Positions 15,233-22,241 of a DNA stretch of 64,000 nt are shown piece by piece; the first letter of the stretch is position 1, and each line of letters starts with the position of its first letter. The position numbers were made by a program, and so were the translations under genes. The stretch comes from DATJLY01 sp035604615 (GTDB lineage: Bacteria > Pseudomonadota > Alphaproteobacteria > ATCC43930 > CGMCC-115725), in the NCBI GenBank assembly GCA_035604615.1, contig DATNID010000065.1:1-64000 (forward strand), read 5' to 3'. Under the pieces are notes generated by a model. The model was given only the letters and a program-made list of their open reading frames with translations, had not been told where the DNA came from and searched no databases.

Positions 15233-17815
15233 TCAATCTCTCGCCAGCGCGGCGACCGCGTCGTGGAGCCGGTCGGCGATGGCTTGCGGCTGGCCTGCGT
15301 CGGCGGCGATCAGCTTCGCGGGGTCGAGCGGCGCGCCGAAGCGCACCCGGATCGGATGCCAGCGGCGAAATCCCATGGGGAAGCCGCCGCCATAGGGCCA
15401 GGCCTCGTAGCTGCCTTCGATCGCCACCGGGACGACCGGCACCTTGTGGCGCTCGACCAGCACGCCGACGCCAGCCTGGAAGCGCTGCAAGGCGCCGTCG
15501 CGCGTGAGCCCGCCCTCGGGGAACCACACCAACGCCTCGCCGCGCGCGAACACCTGGGAAGCGAGCGCGAGGCTGGCGCCGCCGCCGCGATACTGGTCGA
15601 CCGGCACGATCTGCGCCGCGCGGCTGAACAGCCGCCGCAGCCGCGTGGTAAAGAGAATGCCGGTCCAGCCGCCCCACCAGGTCCGCCGCACCAGCCCCGG
15701 CCCCAGCGCCCCCACCATGGCGAAAGGATCGAGATAGCTCTCGTGGTTGGGGCAGACGAGATAGGCGCCGCCGGTCGGCAGGTTCTCGCGCCCCTCGACC
15801 TTGAGCCGGAACATGAGCCGCATGATCAGGCCGATGAGCGCCGCGCCCAGCGCCTGCACCACGCGCAAACCCGGTCCCGGCGGCACAAGAGACGCGGCCG
15901 GCGCGGCAGCTTCTTCCTGGGGCCGGCCGCTCGCCGCCGCCGCCTCGCGCAACAGGTCGCGCAAGGTGACGATGCGGCCGATCTCGTGCTCGGTCAGGCT
16001 CACCGCCACATCGCGCTGGAGCGCCAGGGTCAAATCGACCCAGCCCAGCGAATCGATGCCGAGATCGAGCTGCGGGCTCATGTCGAGCGCAAGGGTGCGG
16101 CCGGGAAAGCGCGCGCCGAGCCAGGCCCACAAAGCGGCCGCCGCCGGCGTCTCGAGCAGCGCCTTGTCCTCGGGCGCAAGTTCGACCGGCCCCTCGGGCT
16201 CGCCCTCGCCCAGCGCCTGGGCGTAGAGCGCCGGCACGAGATGGCGGCGTATCTTGCCGAGCTGGGTACGCGGCAGCTTGTCGCGCGCCACGGCGAATCC
16301 CGAAAGCCGCGCATGGCTGGGGAGCGCCTGCGCGCGGGCGGCCAGCGCGTCGCGGACCAGGTCCTTGAGCCGCACCGCGCCCTGGGCGCGCACCAGGTCG
16401 AGATCGGGCACGACGAGCCCGACCAGCGCGCCGTCATGTGCGAAGAGCGCGATCTCCTTGATCAGGGGATGGGATGCGTATTCCGCCTCGATCGCATCGG
16501 GAAAGAGCTTCTTGCCGTCGGCGAGCACGATGGTTTCCGACACGCGCGCGACGATGTGGAGATAATGGTCGGCGTCGACGCGGCCGAAATCGCCGGTGCG
16601 GAACCAGTGATCTTCGGTGAAGGCGCGCTGGGTGGCGGCCGCGTCGCCCATATATCCCGCGAACACGCTCGCCCCGCGCACTTCGACCTCGCCGACGCCG
16701 TCGGCGGCGGCATTGGCGATCCTGATCTCGATCCCCGGCAAGGCGCGCCCCGCCGAGCCGGGACGCGCCGCGCCGGGGCGGTTGAAGCTCAGGATCGGCG
16801 AGGTCTCGGTCAGGCCATAGCCCGTCAGCACGTCCCAGCCGAGCCCGAGCAGCGTGTCCTCGACCTCGCCGTCGAGCTTGGCGCCGCCCGAGACCAGGAG
16901 CCGCAGATCGGGCGCCAACTGGCGATGGATCGCGCCGAACAGGACCCGACCGAGATTGACGCCCAGCCCGCGGCGCAGCTTGAGCGCCAGCGCGAGCATG
17001 AGCGCGAACAGGCGCCGGGCGTATTTCGGCTGCGCCGTCACGCGCTGCCTGATGCCGGCGAGGAGCGCGGTATAGAGCCGCGGCACGCCCAGCAGCACGC
17101 TGACCCGGCCGCGCCGCAGCGACGTGATCAGCTCCGGTCCGCTCACGCCGGCGGGCAGGATCAGCGCCACGCCGCAGGCGAAGCCCGTCATCATGCCGAC
17201 GGTCAGGGAATAGGCGTGATGGAGCGGCAGCGGCAGCAGCGCGCGGTCGCCGGGACTGACCATGCCGGCCGCGCTCAGCGCGTCGACGTTCGAGAACAGA
17301 TTGGCGTGGGTCAGCGGCACCGCCTTGGGCGTGCCCGTGGTGCCCGAGGTGAAGAGCAGGACGGCGATGTCCTGGGGCTGGGCCGCGCCGAAGACCGAGG
17401 CGGCATCGAGCGCGGTCGGCAATTCGCGGTCGAGGGCGATCGCCTCGACGCCCGGCGGCAGACGGGGGCATCGCGCCGCGGTGGTGACGACGAGGCGGCA
17501 GCGCGCGGTCTCGAGCATGCGGCCGAATTCCTCGTCGTCGATCTGCGCATCGACCGGCATCGCCGTAGCGCCAGTCGCAACGATGGCCCAGAAGGCGACG
17601 ATCCAGGCCGGGCTGTTGGGCGCGGTGATGGCCACCGTGGCACCCGGCCCGATGCCGCGCGCCGCGAGCGCGCGGCCGAAGCTTCCGGCGGACGCCGCCA
17701 GCGCCGCGCGGCTGGTCGTCTCCATCGCGTCGCCGGAGAACGCGACGACGGCCGGCGCGTCGCCGTTCTCGGCGAGGCGGCGCAGCAGGGTTTGCAACGT
17801 ATCGCGTTGGGCCAA
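15233..17815 (-). CDS. AMP-ligase / acyl carrier / PlsC acyltransferase three-domain fusion
   Basis: The 860-residue protein joins three modules. Residues 1-530 are an ANL-family adenylating enzyme: FTSGTTGTPK at 155-164, GYGLTETSP at 332-340, TGDF at 407-410 and the catalytic K521 in TQLGKIRR. Residues about 550-625 are an acyl carrier domain with S589 in LGIDSLGW as the phosphopantetheine site. Residues 650-860 are a PlsC-type acyltransferase with NHESYLD (H691, D696) and FPEG at 765-768, preceded by a short hydrophobic segment at 652-669. It probably activates a fatty acid, loads it on its own carrier and transfers it to a lysophospholipid or similar acceptor at the membrane. It resembles Aas but lacks the transporter domain. 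All catalytic residues I can place are present. Confidence 0.88.
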   Translation of the reverse strand: MAQRDTLQTLLRRLAENGDAPAVVAFSGDAMETTSRAALAASAGSFGRALAARGIGPGATVAITAPNSPAWIVAFWAIVATGATAMPVDAQIDDEEFGRMLETARCRLVVTTAARCPRLPPGVEAIALDRELPTALDAASVFGAAQPQDIAVLLFTSGTTGTPKAVPLTHANLFSNVDALSAAGMVSPGDRALLPLPLHHAYSLTVGMMTGFACGVALILPAGVSGPELITSLRRGRVSVLLGVPRLYTALLAGIRQRVTAQPKYARRLFALMLALALKLRRGLGVNLGRVLFGAIHRQLAPDLRLLVSGGAKLDGEVEDTLLGLGWDVLTGYGLTETSPILSFNRPGAARPGSAGRALPGIEIRIANAAADGVGEVEVRGASVFAGYMGDAAATQRAFTEDHWFRTGDFGRVDADHYLHIVARVSETIVLADGKKLFPDAIEAEYASHPLIKEIALFAHDGALVGLVVPDLDLVRAQGAVRLKDLVRDALAARAQALPSHARLSGFAVARDKLPRTQLGKIRRHLVPALYAQALGEGEPEGPVELAPEDKALLETPAAAALWAWLGARFPGRTLALDMSPQLDLGIDSLGWVDLTLALQRDVAVSLTEHEIGRIVTLRDLLREAAAASGRPQEEAAAPAASLVPPGPGLRVVQALGAALIGLIMRLMFRLKVEGRENLPTGGAYLVCPNHESYLDPFAMVGALGPGLVRRTWWGGWTGILFTTRLRRLFSRAAQIVPVDQYRGGGASLALASQVFARGEALVWFPEGGLTRDGALQRFQAGVGVLVERHKVPVVPVAIEGSYEAWPYGGGFPMGFRRWHPIRVRFGAPLDPAKLIAADAGQPQAIADRLHDAVAALARD

Positions 17816-17883
17816 GGTTTCCCGCTCCCCGATCCTCCGCTAGGGTGATACAGCGAGCGCCCCCTAAAGCAAGGAGAGACGCG

Positions 17884-18297
17884 TTGCCGGAGACCCCCGA
17901 AGACACCGCGCGCCGGCTCGCCGCCGCGCGCGGATATTCATATCCCGAATGGGAATATCTCGCCGAGCGCGATCCCGTGTTTCTCGAGGCCTATAACCGG
18001 CTGTCGGGCCTGGGCCTGCTGCACGAGGGCGTGCCGACCGAAGGCAAGGCGCTGCCGGCGAAATATCGCGAGCTGGTCGCGATCGGCGCGATGATCGGCC
18101 AGGCGCGCATGTGGGGCGTCAAATCGCACATGGAGCGCGCGCTCAGGCTCGGCGCCAGCGAACAGGAAATCCTCGAAGCGCTCGAAGCCGCGCTCATCCC
18201 GGTCGGCTCGCCGCCGTTCCGGCAGGCGGTGAATTTGTTGATGCAGGCGGTGGGGTGGAAATCGGCAGCGGAGCGCGGGGGGAAGCCCCCACCCTAA
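17884..18297 (+). CDS. Carboxymuconolactone decarboxylase family protein
   Basis: The 137-residue protein matches the CMD/AhpD-like all-helical family: ALPAKYRELVAIGAMIG, then a helix with HMERALRLGASEQEILEALE. The usual C-x-x-C redox pair of AhpD is absent, so a peroxidase role is unlikely and a decarboxylase-like or unknown role is favoured. I chose the TTG at 17884 because AAGGAGAG lies seven bases before it; a GTG at 17845 would add 13 residues of poor-looking sequence. Its first bases lie 68 bases from the divergent adenylating fusion gene, suggesting a shared promoter region. Confidence 0.78.
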   Translation: MPETPEDTARRLAAARGYSYPEWEYLAERDPVFLEAYNRLSGLGLLHEGVPTEGKALPAKYRELVAIGAMIGQARMWGVKSHMERALRLGASEQEILEALEAALIPVGSPPFRQAVNLLMQAVGWKSAAERGGKPPP

Positions 18298-18340
18298 CCC
18301 TCCGCCGCATGCGGGCGAGGGCCGACCGAATACGGTCGGC
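18298..18340. terminator. Tandem hairpins after the CMD gene
   Basis: An imperfect CCCTCCGCC/GGGCGAGGG palindrome (to about 18320) is followed by a perfect eight-base stem GCCGACCG / CGGTCGGC (18321-18328 and 18333-18340) with an AATA loop. There is no T-run, so it may be a REP-type element or a weak terminator. The remaining stretch to 18567 is less GC-rich and shows no gene I can support. Confidence 0.5.
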
Positions 18341-18567
18341 GGAAGGGGCGCGGGCGCCCTACTTCCTCCCCTGTATAGCGACCCCGTCGCATGGGCATTT
18401 TAATAAAGGGACGTTTAGCGCTTACGCGGCCAACGTGGTGCTCCTTCGATGAGAGCGCGAAGCGCGAAAAGGTGCAATAACAGCTCCCGCTCAAAATCTG
18501 GAGGTAGATCGTGCTGACTATGATCGTAATGTAAAACACCGTTTGCCAGTTTTCTCAACTTGTGAAG

Positions 18568-19106
18568 CTACGCCTCCCCCGCGGCGCGCGGCAATAAATC
18601 GAAATCGGTATTGTTGACCATTTCGTCTAAATTACCTCCTGCAGAGCCGTAGTGCATTTTCAGCGCGACTTTCAAGATCGACCGCATCAGTGCGAGAGAC
18701 GCGAGAGGTACACCCAGCACAAACGCCGAATGAGCTTGCTCTAATAAGGTCAACAGCGAAAGCCTTTCTTGCGCGCCATGACGTTCCGCAACGTGTCGCG
18801 GGATCAGGACGAACGGGACCAACGCTCGACGACGGAATATCCCTTTCAAGTCAATCTCGACTTCTTGTGCGAGCGCCCGCATCTCTCGCAAACCGGTCTC
18901 GATACTGTAGATGAAATCGTCAGAGAAACCCCTCCAATCTTGGCCTATTTGTTACTCGGCAAACTCAGCAACAGCGTCAATCGCTTGCACCTGGTCTCGT
19001 GCTGTGGAAGCGGCGTGTTCTCGACGGCGATCGAGTTCGTCCATCCGCACTTCTTTCGATGAAGGGAGGACCGGAACTGTATCTTCCGCTAAGTCGCGAA
19101 AAATAT
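18568..19106 (-). pseudogene. 3' part of a gene split by the IS1595-family insertion
   Basis: Read on the minus strand, the frame from 19098 down to a TAG at 18568 encodes a helical protein of about 176 residues, interrupted by one in-frame TAA at 18952-18954 (after AVAEFAE). The part after the TAA reads coherently (DWRGFSDDFIYSIETGLREM, then a helical stretch LEQAHSAFVLGVPLASLALM), resembling uncharacterised helical proteins of the DUF4145 kind, though I cannot name a family with certainty. The 5' part lies beyond the insertion at 21942-22070. Removing the element and one target copy joins the two in frame. The gene is therefore dead at least twice over: insertion and nonsense codon. Confidence 0.65.
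19099..19106. repeat. Left target-site duplication AAAAATAT
   Basis: AAAAATAT directly abuts the left terminal repeat and is identical to 21942-21949. Eight bases is the duplication length known for IS1595-family elements. Confidence 0.95.
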
Positions 19107-19130
19107 GGGAATTATCACCTTGACATAATA
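19107..19130 (+). repeat. Left terminal inverted repeat of IS1595-family element
   Basis: Begins GGGAATTATCACCTTGACAT. It matches the complement of 21918-21941 at 21 of 24 positions. The transposase -35 box lies inside it. Confidence 0.93.
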
Positions 19131-19148
19131 GGCCCGACATGGTGTAAT
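19120..19148 (+). promoter_or_regulatory. Transposase promoter TTGACA-17-TGTAAT
   Basis: A consensus -35 TTGACA (19120-19125) inside the left terminal repeat is separated by 17 bases from TGTAAT (19143-19148). Transcription would start near 19155, about 17 bases before the transposase ATG. The match to sigma-70 spacing is ideal, and the position inside the repeat would let transposase binding repress it. Confidence 0.75.
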
Positions 19149-19170
19149 CGGCTCATTGAACGGAGCCGAT
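19147..19170 (+). promoter_or_regulatory. Hairpin that can hide the transposase ribosome-binding site
   Basis: ATCGGCTC (19147-19154) and GAGCCGAT (19163-19170) are perfect eight-base complements with an eight-base loop. The right arm and the base before it contain GGAG (19162-19165), the ribosome-binding site six bases before the ATG at 19172. A transcript begun outside the element would include both arms; one begun at the internal promoter (start near 19155) would lack the left arm. This is the arrangement known from IS10 for blocking read-through expression; here it is inferred from sequence. Confidence 0.65.
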
Positions 19171-19171
19171 C

Positions 19172-20128
19172 ATGTCAGACCTTTCCAGCCCCATGTTCCA
19201 CGACGAAGCCAAGGCTCGCGAGTGGCTGGAAGCGCGGATTTGGGCGAACGGCCGCCGCTGCCCTCATTGCGGCGTGATCGACCAATCGACGCTGTTGCAG
19301 GGCGAGACGACCCGCCCCGGCCTGTACCAGTGCAACGCCTGCCGCGAGCCGTTCACGGTCACCGTGGGAACGCTGTACGAGCGCAGCCATATCGCGCTGA
19401 ACAAGTGGCTGGCGGCGACGCACCTTCTCATGGCGTCCAAGAAAGGCATGAGCGCGCTGCAAATCAGCCGCATGCTCGGGCTGCCCTACAAGACGGCGTG
19501 GTTCATGTGCCATCGCATCCGCGAGTCCTTGCGCGAGACGATGCCCGAGGCCGGGCCGCTCGGCGGCAAGAACAAGGTGGTAGAGGCCGATGAGACCTAC
19601 GTGGGCGGCAAAGAGACCAACAAGCACAAGAACAAGCGCCAGCCCGGTCGCCAAGGCGGCAAGGGCAAAGAGCCGGTCCTGTCACTAGTAGAGCGCGGCG
19701 GCAAGGTTCGCTCGAAGCACGTTGCTGACGTGAGCGCCAAGACGCTCCGCGAGGCCATCGTGACCGAGGCGGATCGCGCGTCCTACCTGATGACCGATGA
19801 TGCGGCGGTTTACACCAAGACCGGCGAGGAATTCGCGGGGCACGGCACCGTCAACCACTCAGCCGAGGAATATGTCAGGGCGTATTTCTGGCACACCAAC
19901 ACGGTCGAGGGATATTTCTCAATCCTGAAGCGCGGGATCATGGGAACCTATCACCACGTTTCCGCCGAGCATCTTCACCGCTATCTCGCGGAATTCGACT
20001 ACCGCTACAACGAACGCTCGGCCCTCGGTGTGAACGACGCGGAGCGCATGGCGAAATCGGTGCAAGGCATTGTCGGGAAGCGCCTCACCTATCGGCGGAC
20101 TGGTGCGCGGGCGAACGGCGAAGCCTAA
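19172..20128 (+). CDS. IS1595-family (ISXO2 domain) transposase
   Basis: The 318-residue transposase has a zinc ribbon (C30-C33 and C54-C57), a helix-turn-helix around residues 92-116 (SALQISRMLGLPYKTAWFMC), and an RNase-H-like catalytic domain: D140 in VEADETYVGG, D209 or D210 in MTDDAAVY, and N243/E246 in HTNTVEGYFSILKRG. These are the expected ISXO2/IS1595 motifs and none is broken. A basic linker with many lysines (145-166) follows the first aspartate, as usual. The protein cuts and joins the element ends in the cytoplasm. Expression is likely limited by the hairpin over its ribosome-binding site. It appears full length and active. Confidence 0.95.
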   Translation: MSDLSSPMFHDEAKAREWLEARIWANGRRCPHCGVIDQSTLLQGETTRPGLYQCNACREPFTVTVGTLYERSHIALNKWLAATHLLMASKKGMSALQISRMLGLPYKTAWFMCHRIRESLRETMPEAGPLGGKNKVVEADETYVGGKETNKHKNKRQPGRQGGKGKEPVLSLVERGGKVRSKHVADVSAKTLREAIVTEADRASYLMTDDAAVYTKTGEEFAGHGTVNHSAEEYVRAYFWHTNTVEGYFSILKRGIMGTYHHVSAEHLHRYLAEFDYRYNERSALGVNDAERMAKSVQGIVGKRLTYRRTGARANGEA

Positions 20129-20204
20129 GCTGACGCGCGCTCAGTTTCGCGCGATCCTCGATAAAATCAGAAAGGATTCGACGCGGCTCTATCGCCGCTC
20201 GTAA
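20103..20204 (+). CDS. Small basic ORF overlapping the transposase 3' end
   Basis: A GTG-started frame of 33 codons overlaps the last 26 bases of the transposase gene in another frame and ends TRLYRRS. The middle part, KPKLTRAQFRAILDKIRKDS, looks like a helical coding segment rather than random translation. I do not recognise a function. It could be a real overlapping ORF or the in-frame relic of a longer transposase tail. Confidence 0.4.
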   Translation: MRGRTAKPKLTRAQFRAILDKIRKDSTRLYRRS

Positions 20205-20212
20205 GGTCGAAA

Positions 20213-20234
20213 GGCCGGGGAGGGAAGCCCCGGC
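20213..20234. terminator. Strong hairpin after the transposase gene
   Basis: GGCCGGGG and CCCCGGCC form an eight-base GC-only stem around a six-base loop, just after the small ORF that follows the transposase. No T-run follows, so it may pause transcription or act as a structural element rather than a classical terminator. Confidence 0.55.
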
Positions 20235-20274
20235 CTCTCTGAGCATTTCACCCTTGCACAGAAAGGTGAACGCT

Positions 20275-20364
20275 ATGCCATCCCCTCCTGAGCCGCCGGC
20301 CCCAGCCCCAGCCCCCGCCCCGCCTCCGCAGCAACCGGAGGCGCCGTTCAAAAAGGGTGCCTGA
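20275..20364 (+). CDS. Small proline-rich ORF in the IS element
   Basis: A 29-residue frame starts with ATG ten bases after AAAGGTG and is mostly alternating proline and alanine, ending PFKKGA. The start context is reasonable, but such a repetitive GC-rich stretch can be non-coding. I cannot assign a role. It lies between the transposase unit and the end of the convergent membrane protein gene. Confidence 0.35.
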   Translation: MPSPPEPPAPAPAPAPPPQQPEAPFKKGA

Positions 20365-20377
20365 CTGCATTCGCAAA

Positions 20378-20890
20378 CTAGCGAGACAGGAAATAGGCGA
20401 GGACCCCGAAAAGCGGCGCCGCAAATGCGATCCACAGCGCTGCCGCCACTCGCCTGCTTCCGCTCCGAAGGATTGCCTTGTCTGCGGCGATTGATTGCGC
20501 TTGCCGTGCTGCCGTTCCATCCAGCATTTCGGTTTCGCTGCGCCAGCTCCTGCCCGTCCATGACCACTCGCGCAACATATCGGGGTTGCCGCCGGCAATG
20601 TAAAAGTCACGCGGCGCACCGGAAATCGCGGCGATGAGAGCGGCGACAAATATCCCAATGGCGGTAACCGTGCCGGCGACAATCAGCGCCGTAGAAGGAT
20701 GCTCAGAGGCTAGGTCGACAAGGACTGCCGCGCCAGTACCGACGGCAGCGGTGCCAAATATCCCGCACAAGGTAGTCGCCCTTAAATCGGCGGCCGTTGC
20801 AAGGGCCATAATTGCCGCCAAACGAACCTCGCCTTGTCGCGCGATCTCTCGCGCGAGATCAACGGGGAGCGGCGGCAGGTCATTGGGCAT
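20378..20890 (-). CDS. Passenger membrane protein of unknown function
   Basis: The 170-residue protein has hydrophobic stretches at about residues 41-60, 68-90 and 148-168, so it is probably an inner-membrane protein with two to three helices and a hydrophilic loop (EWSWTGRSWRSETEML) between. I recognise no family. It starts six bases after the stop of the small basic protein gene and is clearly in one operon with it. It is converging on the transposase unit. Carriage inside the element marks it as cargo. A small membrane protein next to a soluble partner is seen in some immunity or effector pairs, but nothing in this sequence proves that. Confidence 0.75.
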   Translation of the reverse strand: MPNDLPPLPVDLAREIARQGEVRLAAIMALATAADLRATTLCGIFGTAAVGTGAAVLVDLASEHPSTALIVAGTVTAIGIFVAALIAAISGAPRDFYIAGGNPDMLREWSWTGRSWRSETEMLDGTAARQAQSIAADKAILRSGSRRVAAALWIAFAAPLFGVLAYFLSR

Positions 20891-20896
20891 CGCTAC

Positions 20897-21070
20897 TCAT
20901 GCACGCGATCTCCCCTTGCGAACGCGCCCCTTGCTCGCGGGCCGCTTCTTTTTCGGCGTCGCCCGATGGATCGGACCGCCCTTCACCGCCGCGTCAACCG
21001 CGCGCGTGAAACGGTCCCAACCATCAGGACGTAATTCGATCTCGTCTCGCGGGTCCTTCGGCTTGCTCAT
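20897..21070 (-). CDS. Passenger small basic protein
   Basis: The 57-residue protein begins MSKPKDPRDEIELRPDGWDR, continues RFTRAVDAAVKGGP and ends in a lysine- and arginine-rich tail (KKKRPASKGRVRKGRSRA). The W-DRF-RAVD pattern recurs in short uncharacterised alphaproteobacterial proteins, but no function is known to me. The charged tail could bind nucleic acid. It is too short for many gene finders. Its ATG is only 14 bases from the divergent start of the 256-residue passenger gene, and its stop is six bases from the membrane protein start. Confidence 0.7.
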   Translation of the reverse strand: MSKPKDPRDEIELRPDGWDRFTRAVDAAVKGGPIHRATPKKKRPASKGRVRKGRSRA

Positions 21071-21084
21071 AGGAGCATCTTAGC

Positions 21085-21855
21085 ATGGCTGCCGAATTAT
21101 TCGAGGCATCGAAGATCAAGCTAAAGCGCGCCCGCGTGCATATCGAGGCGCTACGTGAAGCGATCCTCGACTATCTGCGCCCGCATCCTGTCGTGCTCGA
21201 AGTCGCGCCGGGGCCAACGCCCGACAAGAAAGCGTGGGTTGTTCGCGTCAGCAACGAAGCGCCGCGAGAATTGGCCGCCATCGCGGGCGATGCGGTCCAC
21301 AATCTGAGGTCCGCGCTGGACCTGATGGCGTGTGAACTAGTGCGCCTTAACGGCAAGGACGACAAGAATGTGCGCTTCCCATTCTCCGCAAGCGAAGCGG
21401 AATTCGACAATGCACTTAGCTGGCGTCAGATGGATAAGGCCGCGCCGGACGTTGTGGACTTGCTCAAATCCATGAAGCCTTACCGAGGCGGCAACGAGGC
21501 TCTGCGAGGAATCCACGACCTGGACATCCTCGACAAACACCAGATGCTAATTCCCACGATCCAATACGCAGGAGCAATGCCGCTCACCATTCAGACGCCA
21601 ATCGGGCCAGTCGAATTCACCGATTTCTCGGTTGTCCCGGCGCGCGACGGCGAACTAATTGGGCTTTTCGCTGTCAACCTTCCGGTCCCCATCGGAACCA
21701 AACATCTCGCGATGTTCGGCCTCGCGCTTCCCGCGGGTGCCCCCTTCGAGCACCGCGAGATGCTCCACGTTTTGGAGGACCTGGCTAAGCTGGTTGCGGG
21801 CATCATTGAAAAGTTTGAGATGCTCTGCGCTGGCCGTCAGAGCCCAGTCGCCTAG
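21085..21855 (+). CDS. Passenger protein with GD-VHNLRSALD motif, function unknown
   Basis: This 256-residue soluble protein has an N-terminal helical segment, then GDAVHNLRSALDLMACELV at residues 68-86, a motif I associate with a widespread uncharacterised bacterial family, followed by charged loops and a C-terminal helix. There is no signal peptide or membrane segment. AGGAG lies nine bases before the ATG. It runs opposite to the other two passenger genes from a 14-base gap, too short to hold separate promoters, so each promoter must lie inside the opposite gene. The final 86 bases before the right terminal repeat show no further gene. Confidence 0.78.
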   Translation: MAAELFEASKIKLKRARVHIEALREAILDYLRPHPVVLEVAPGPTPDKKAWVVRVSNEAPRELAAIAGDAVHNLRSALDLMACELVRLNGKDDKNVRFPFSASEAEFDNALSWRQMDKAAPDVVDLLKSMKPYRGGNEALRGIHDLDILDKHQMLIPTIQYAGAMPLTIQTPIGPVEFTDFSVVPARDGELIGLFAVNLPVPIGTKHLAMFGLALPAGAPFEHREMLHVLEDLAKLVAGIIEKFEMLCAGRQSPVA

Positions 21856-21917
21856 GCCCTCACGGTCGGTCGGTAGGAAAACGCGGCGCTCGCACATGGC
21901 ACACTACCAATCGACCG

Positions 21918-21941
21918 TATTATTTTAAAGTGATAATTCCC
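21918..21941 (-). repeat. Right terminal inverted repeat of IS1595-family element
   Basis: Its complement begins GGGAATTATCACTTTAAAAT and matches the left end at 21 of 24 positions. The final CCC at 21939-21941 marks the element edge. Confidence 0.93.
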
Positions 21942-21949
21942 AAAAATAT
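21942..21949. repeat. Right target-site duplication AAAAATAT
   Basis: Identical to 19099-19106, directly outside the right terminal repeat. Confidence 0.95.
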
Positions 21950-22070
21950 CGCCCCAGGCGATCTCGCTAAGCGGAGCAACGTAGCGGTCTTCGTAAATGC
22001 GCCAAGCCTCAATAAACGCTGGCAGGACTGGTGCAGAAAATGATTGTCGGTGCCTCCGCTCCGCGACCAC
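21942..22070 (-). pseudogene. 5' part of the gene split by the IS1595-family insertion
   Basis: Reading from a GTG at 22068-22070, the frame gives VAERRHRQSFSAP, then LPAFIEAWRIYEDRYVAPLS and EIAWGDIF before entering the element at the target duplication. After in-silico removal of the element it continues as RDLAEDTVPVLPSSK in the left fragment. The GTG is the first start after an upstream TGA, and there is no strong ribosome-binding site, so the true start may be lost. The joined product to the final TAG would be about 219 codons including one internal TAA. Confidence 0.6.
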
Positions 22071-22096
22071 AAATGACGACGCAGTAGCCTCAACCT

Positions 22097-22195
22097 TCAG
22101 GCAAGCGCTCGGATCGGCTCATCGTTGGCTGCCAATGCCACCAAATCACTTGGATCGTCGTCGATCATGTCCCGCAGCTCTTTGAAAGCGGTCAT
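22097..22195 (-). CDS. Possible 32-residue ORF downstream of the antitoxin
   Basis: ATG-started minus-strand frame reading MTAFKELRDMIDDDPSDLVA and ending in ALA. It reads like an acidic coding segment, but the ribosome-binding site is weak. It could be a third gene of the toxin-antitoxin operon or a relic. Nothing else is evident between 22071 and 22241. Confidence 0.25.
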   Translation of the reverse strand: MTAFKELRDMIDDDPSDLVALAANDEPIRALA

Positions 22196-22241
22196 GAATC
22201 CGATGACGTTCGGATCGTCCTTGGTGGCGCTCGTGTCGTTC

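Larger units (their letters stand above)
19107..21941 (+). mobile_element. Complete IS1595-family element with passenger genes
   Basis: The 2,835-bp element is bounded by terminal inverted repeats starting GGGAATTATCAC (22 of the outermost 26 bases match, including the first 12) and flanked by a perfect 8-bp duplication AAAAATAT. It encodes an ISXO2-domain transposase (19172-20128) and, behind it, small plus-strand ORFs, a minus-strand pair (membrane protein and small basic protein) and a plus-strand 256-residue protein, none part of the transposition machinery. Simple IS1595-family elements are about 0.7-1.1 kb; versions with passenger genes are known. The intact ends, exact duplication and full-length transposase indicate a fairly recent insertion. 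Its GC content is lower than that of the surrounding chromosome. Confidence 0.95.

Noticed and set aside
14975..17848. 957-residue plus-strand open frame
   Set aside because: Antisense of the three-domain fusion gene; arginine-rich and with no recognisable domain.
18294..18539. 81-residue minus-strand frame over the hairpins
   Set aside because: No ribosome-binding site, covers palindromic repeats and has low coding character.
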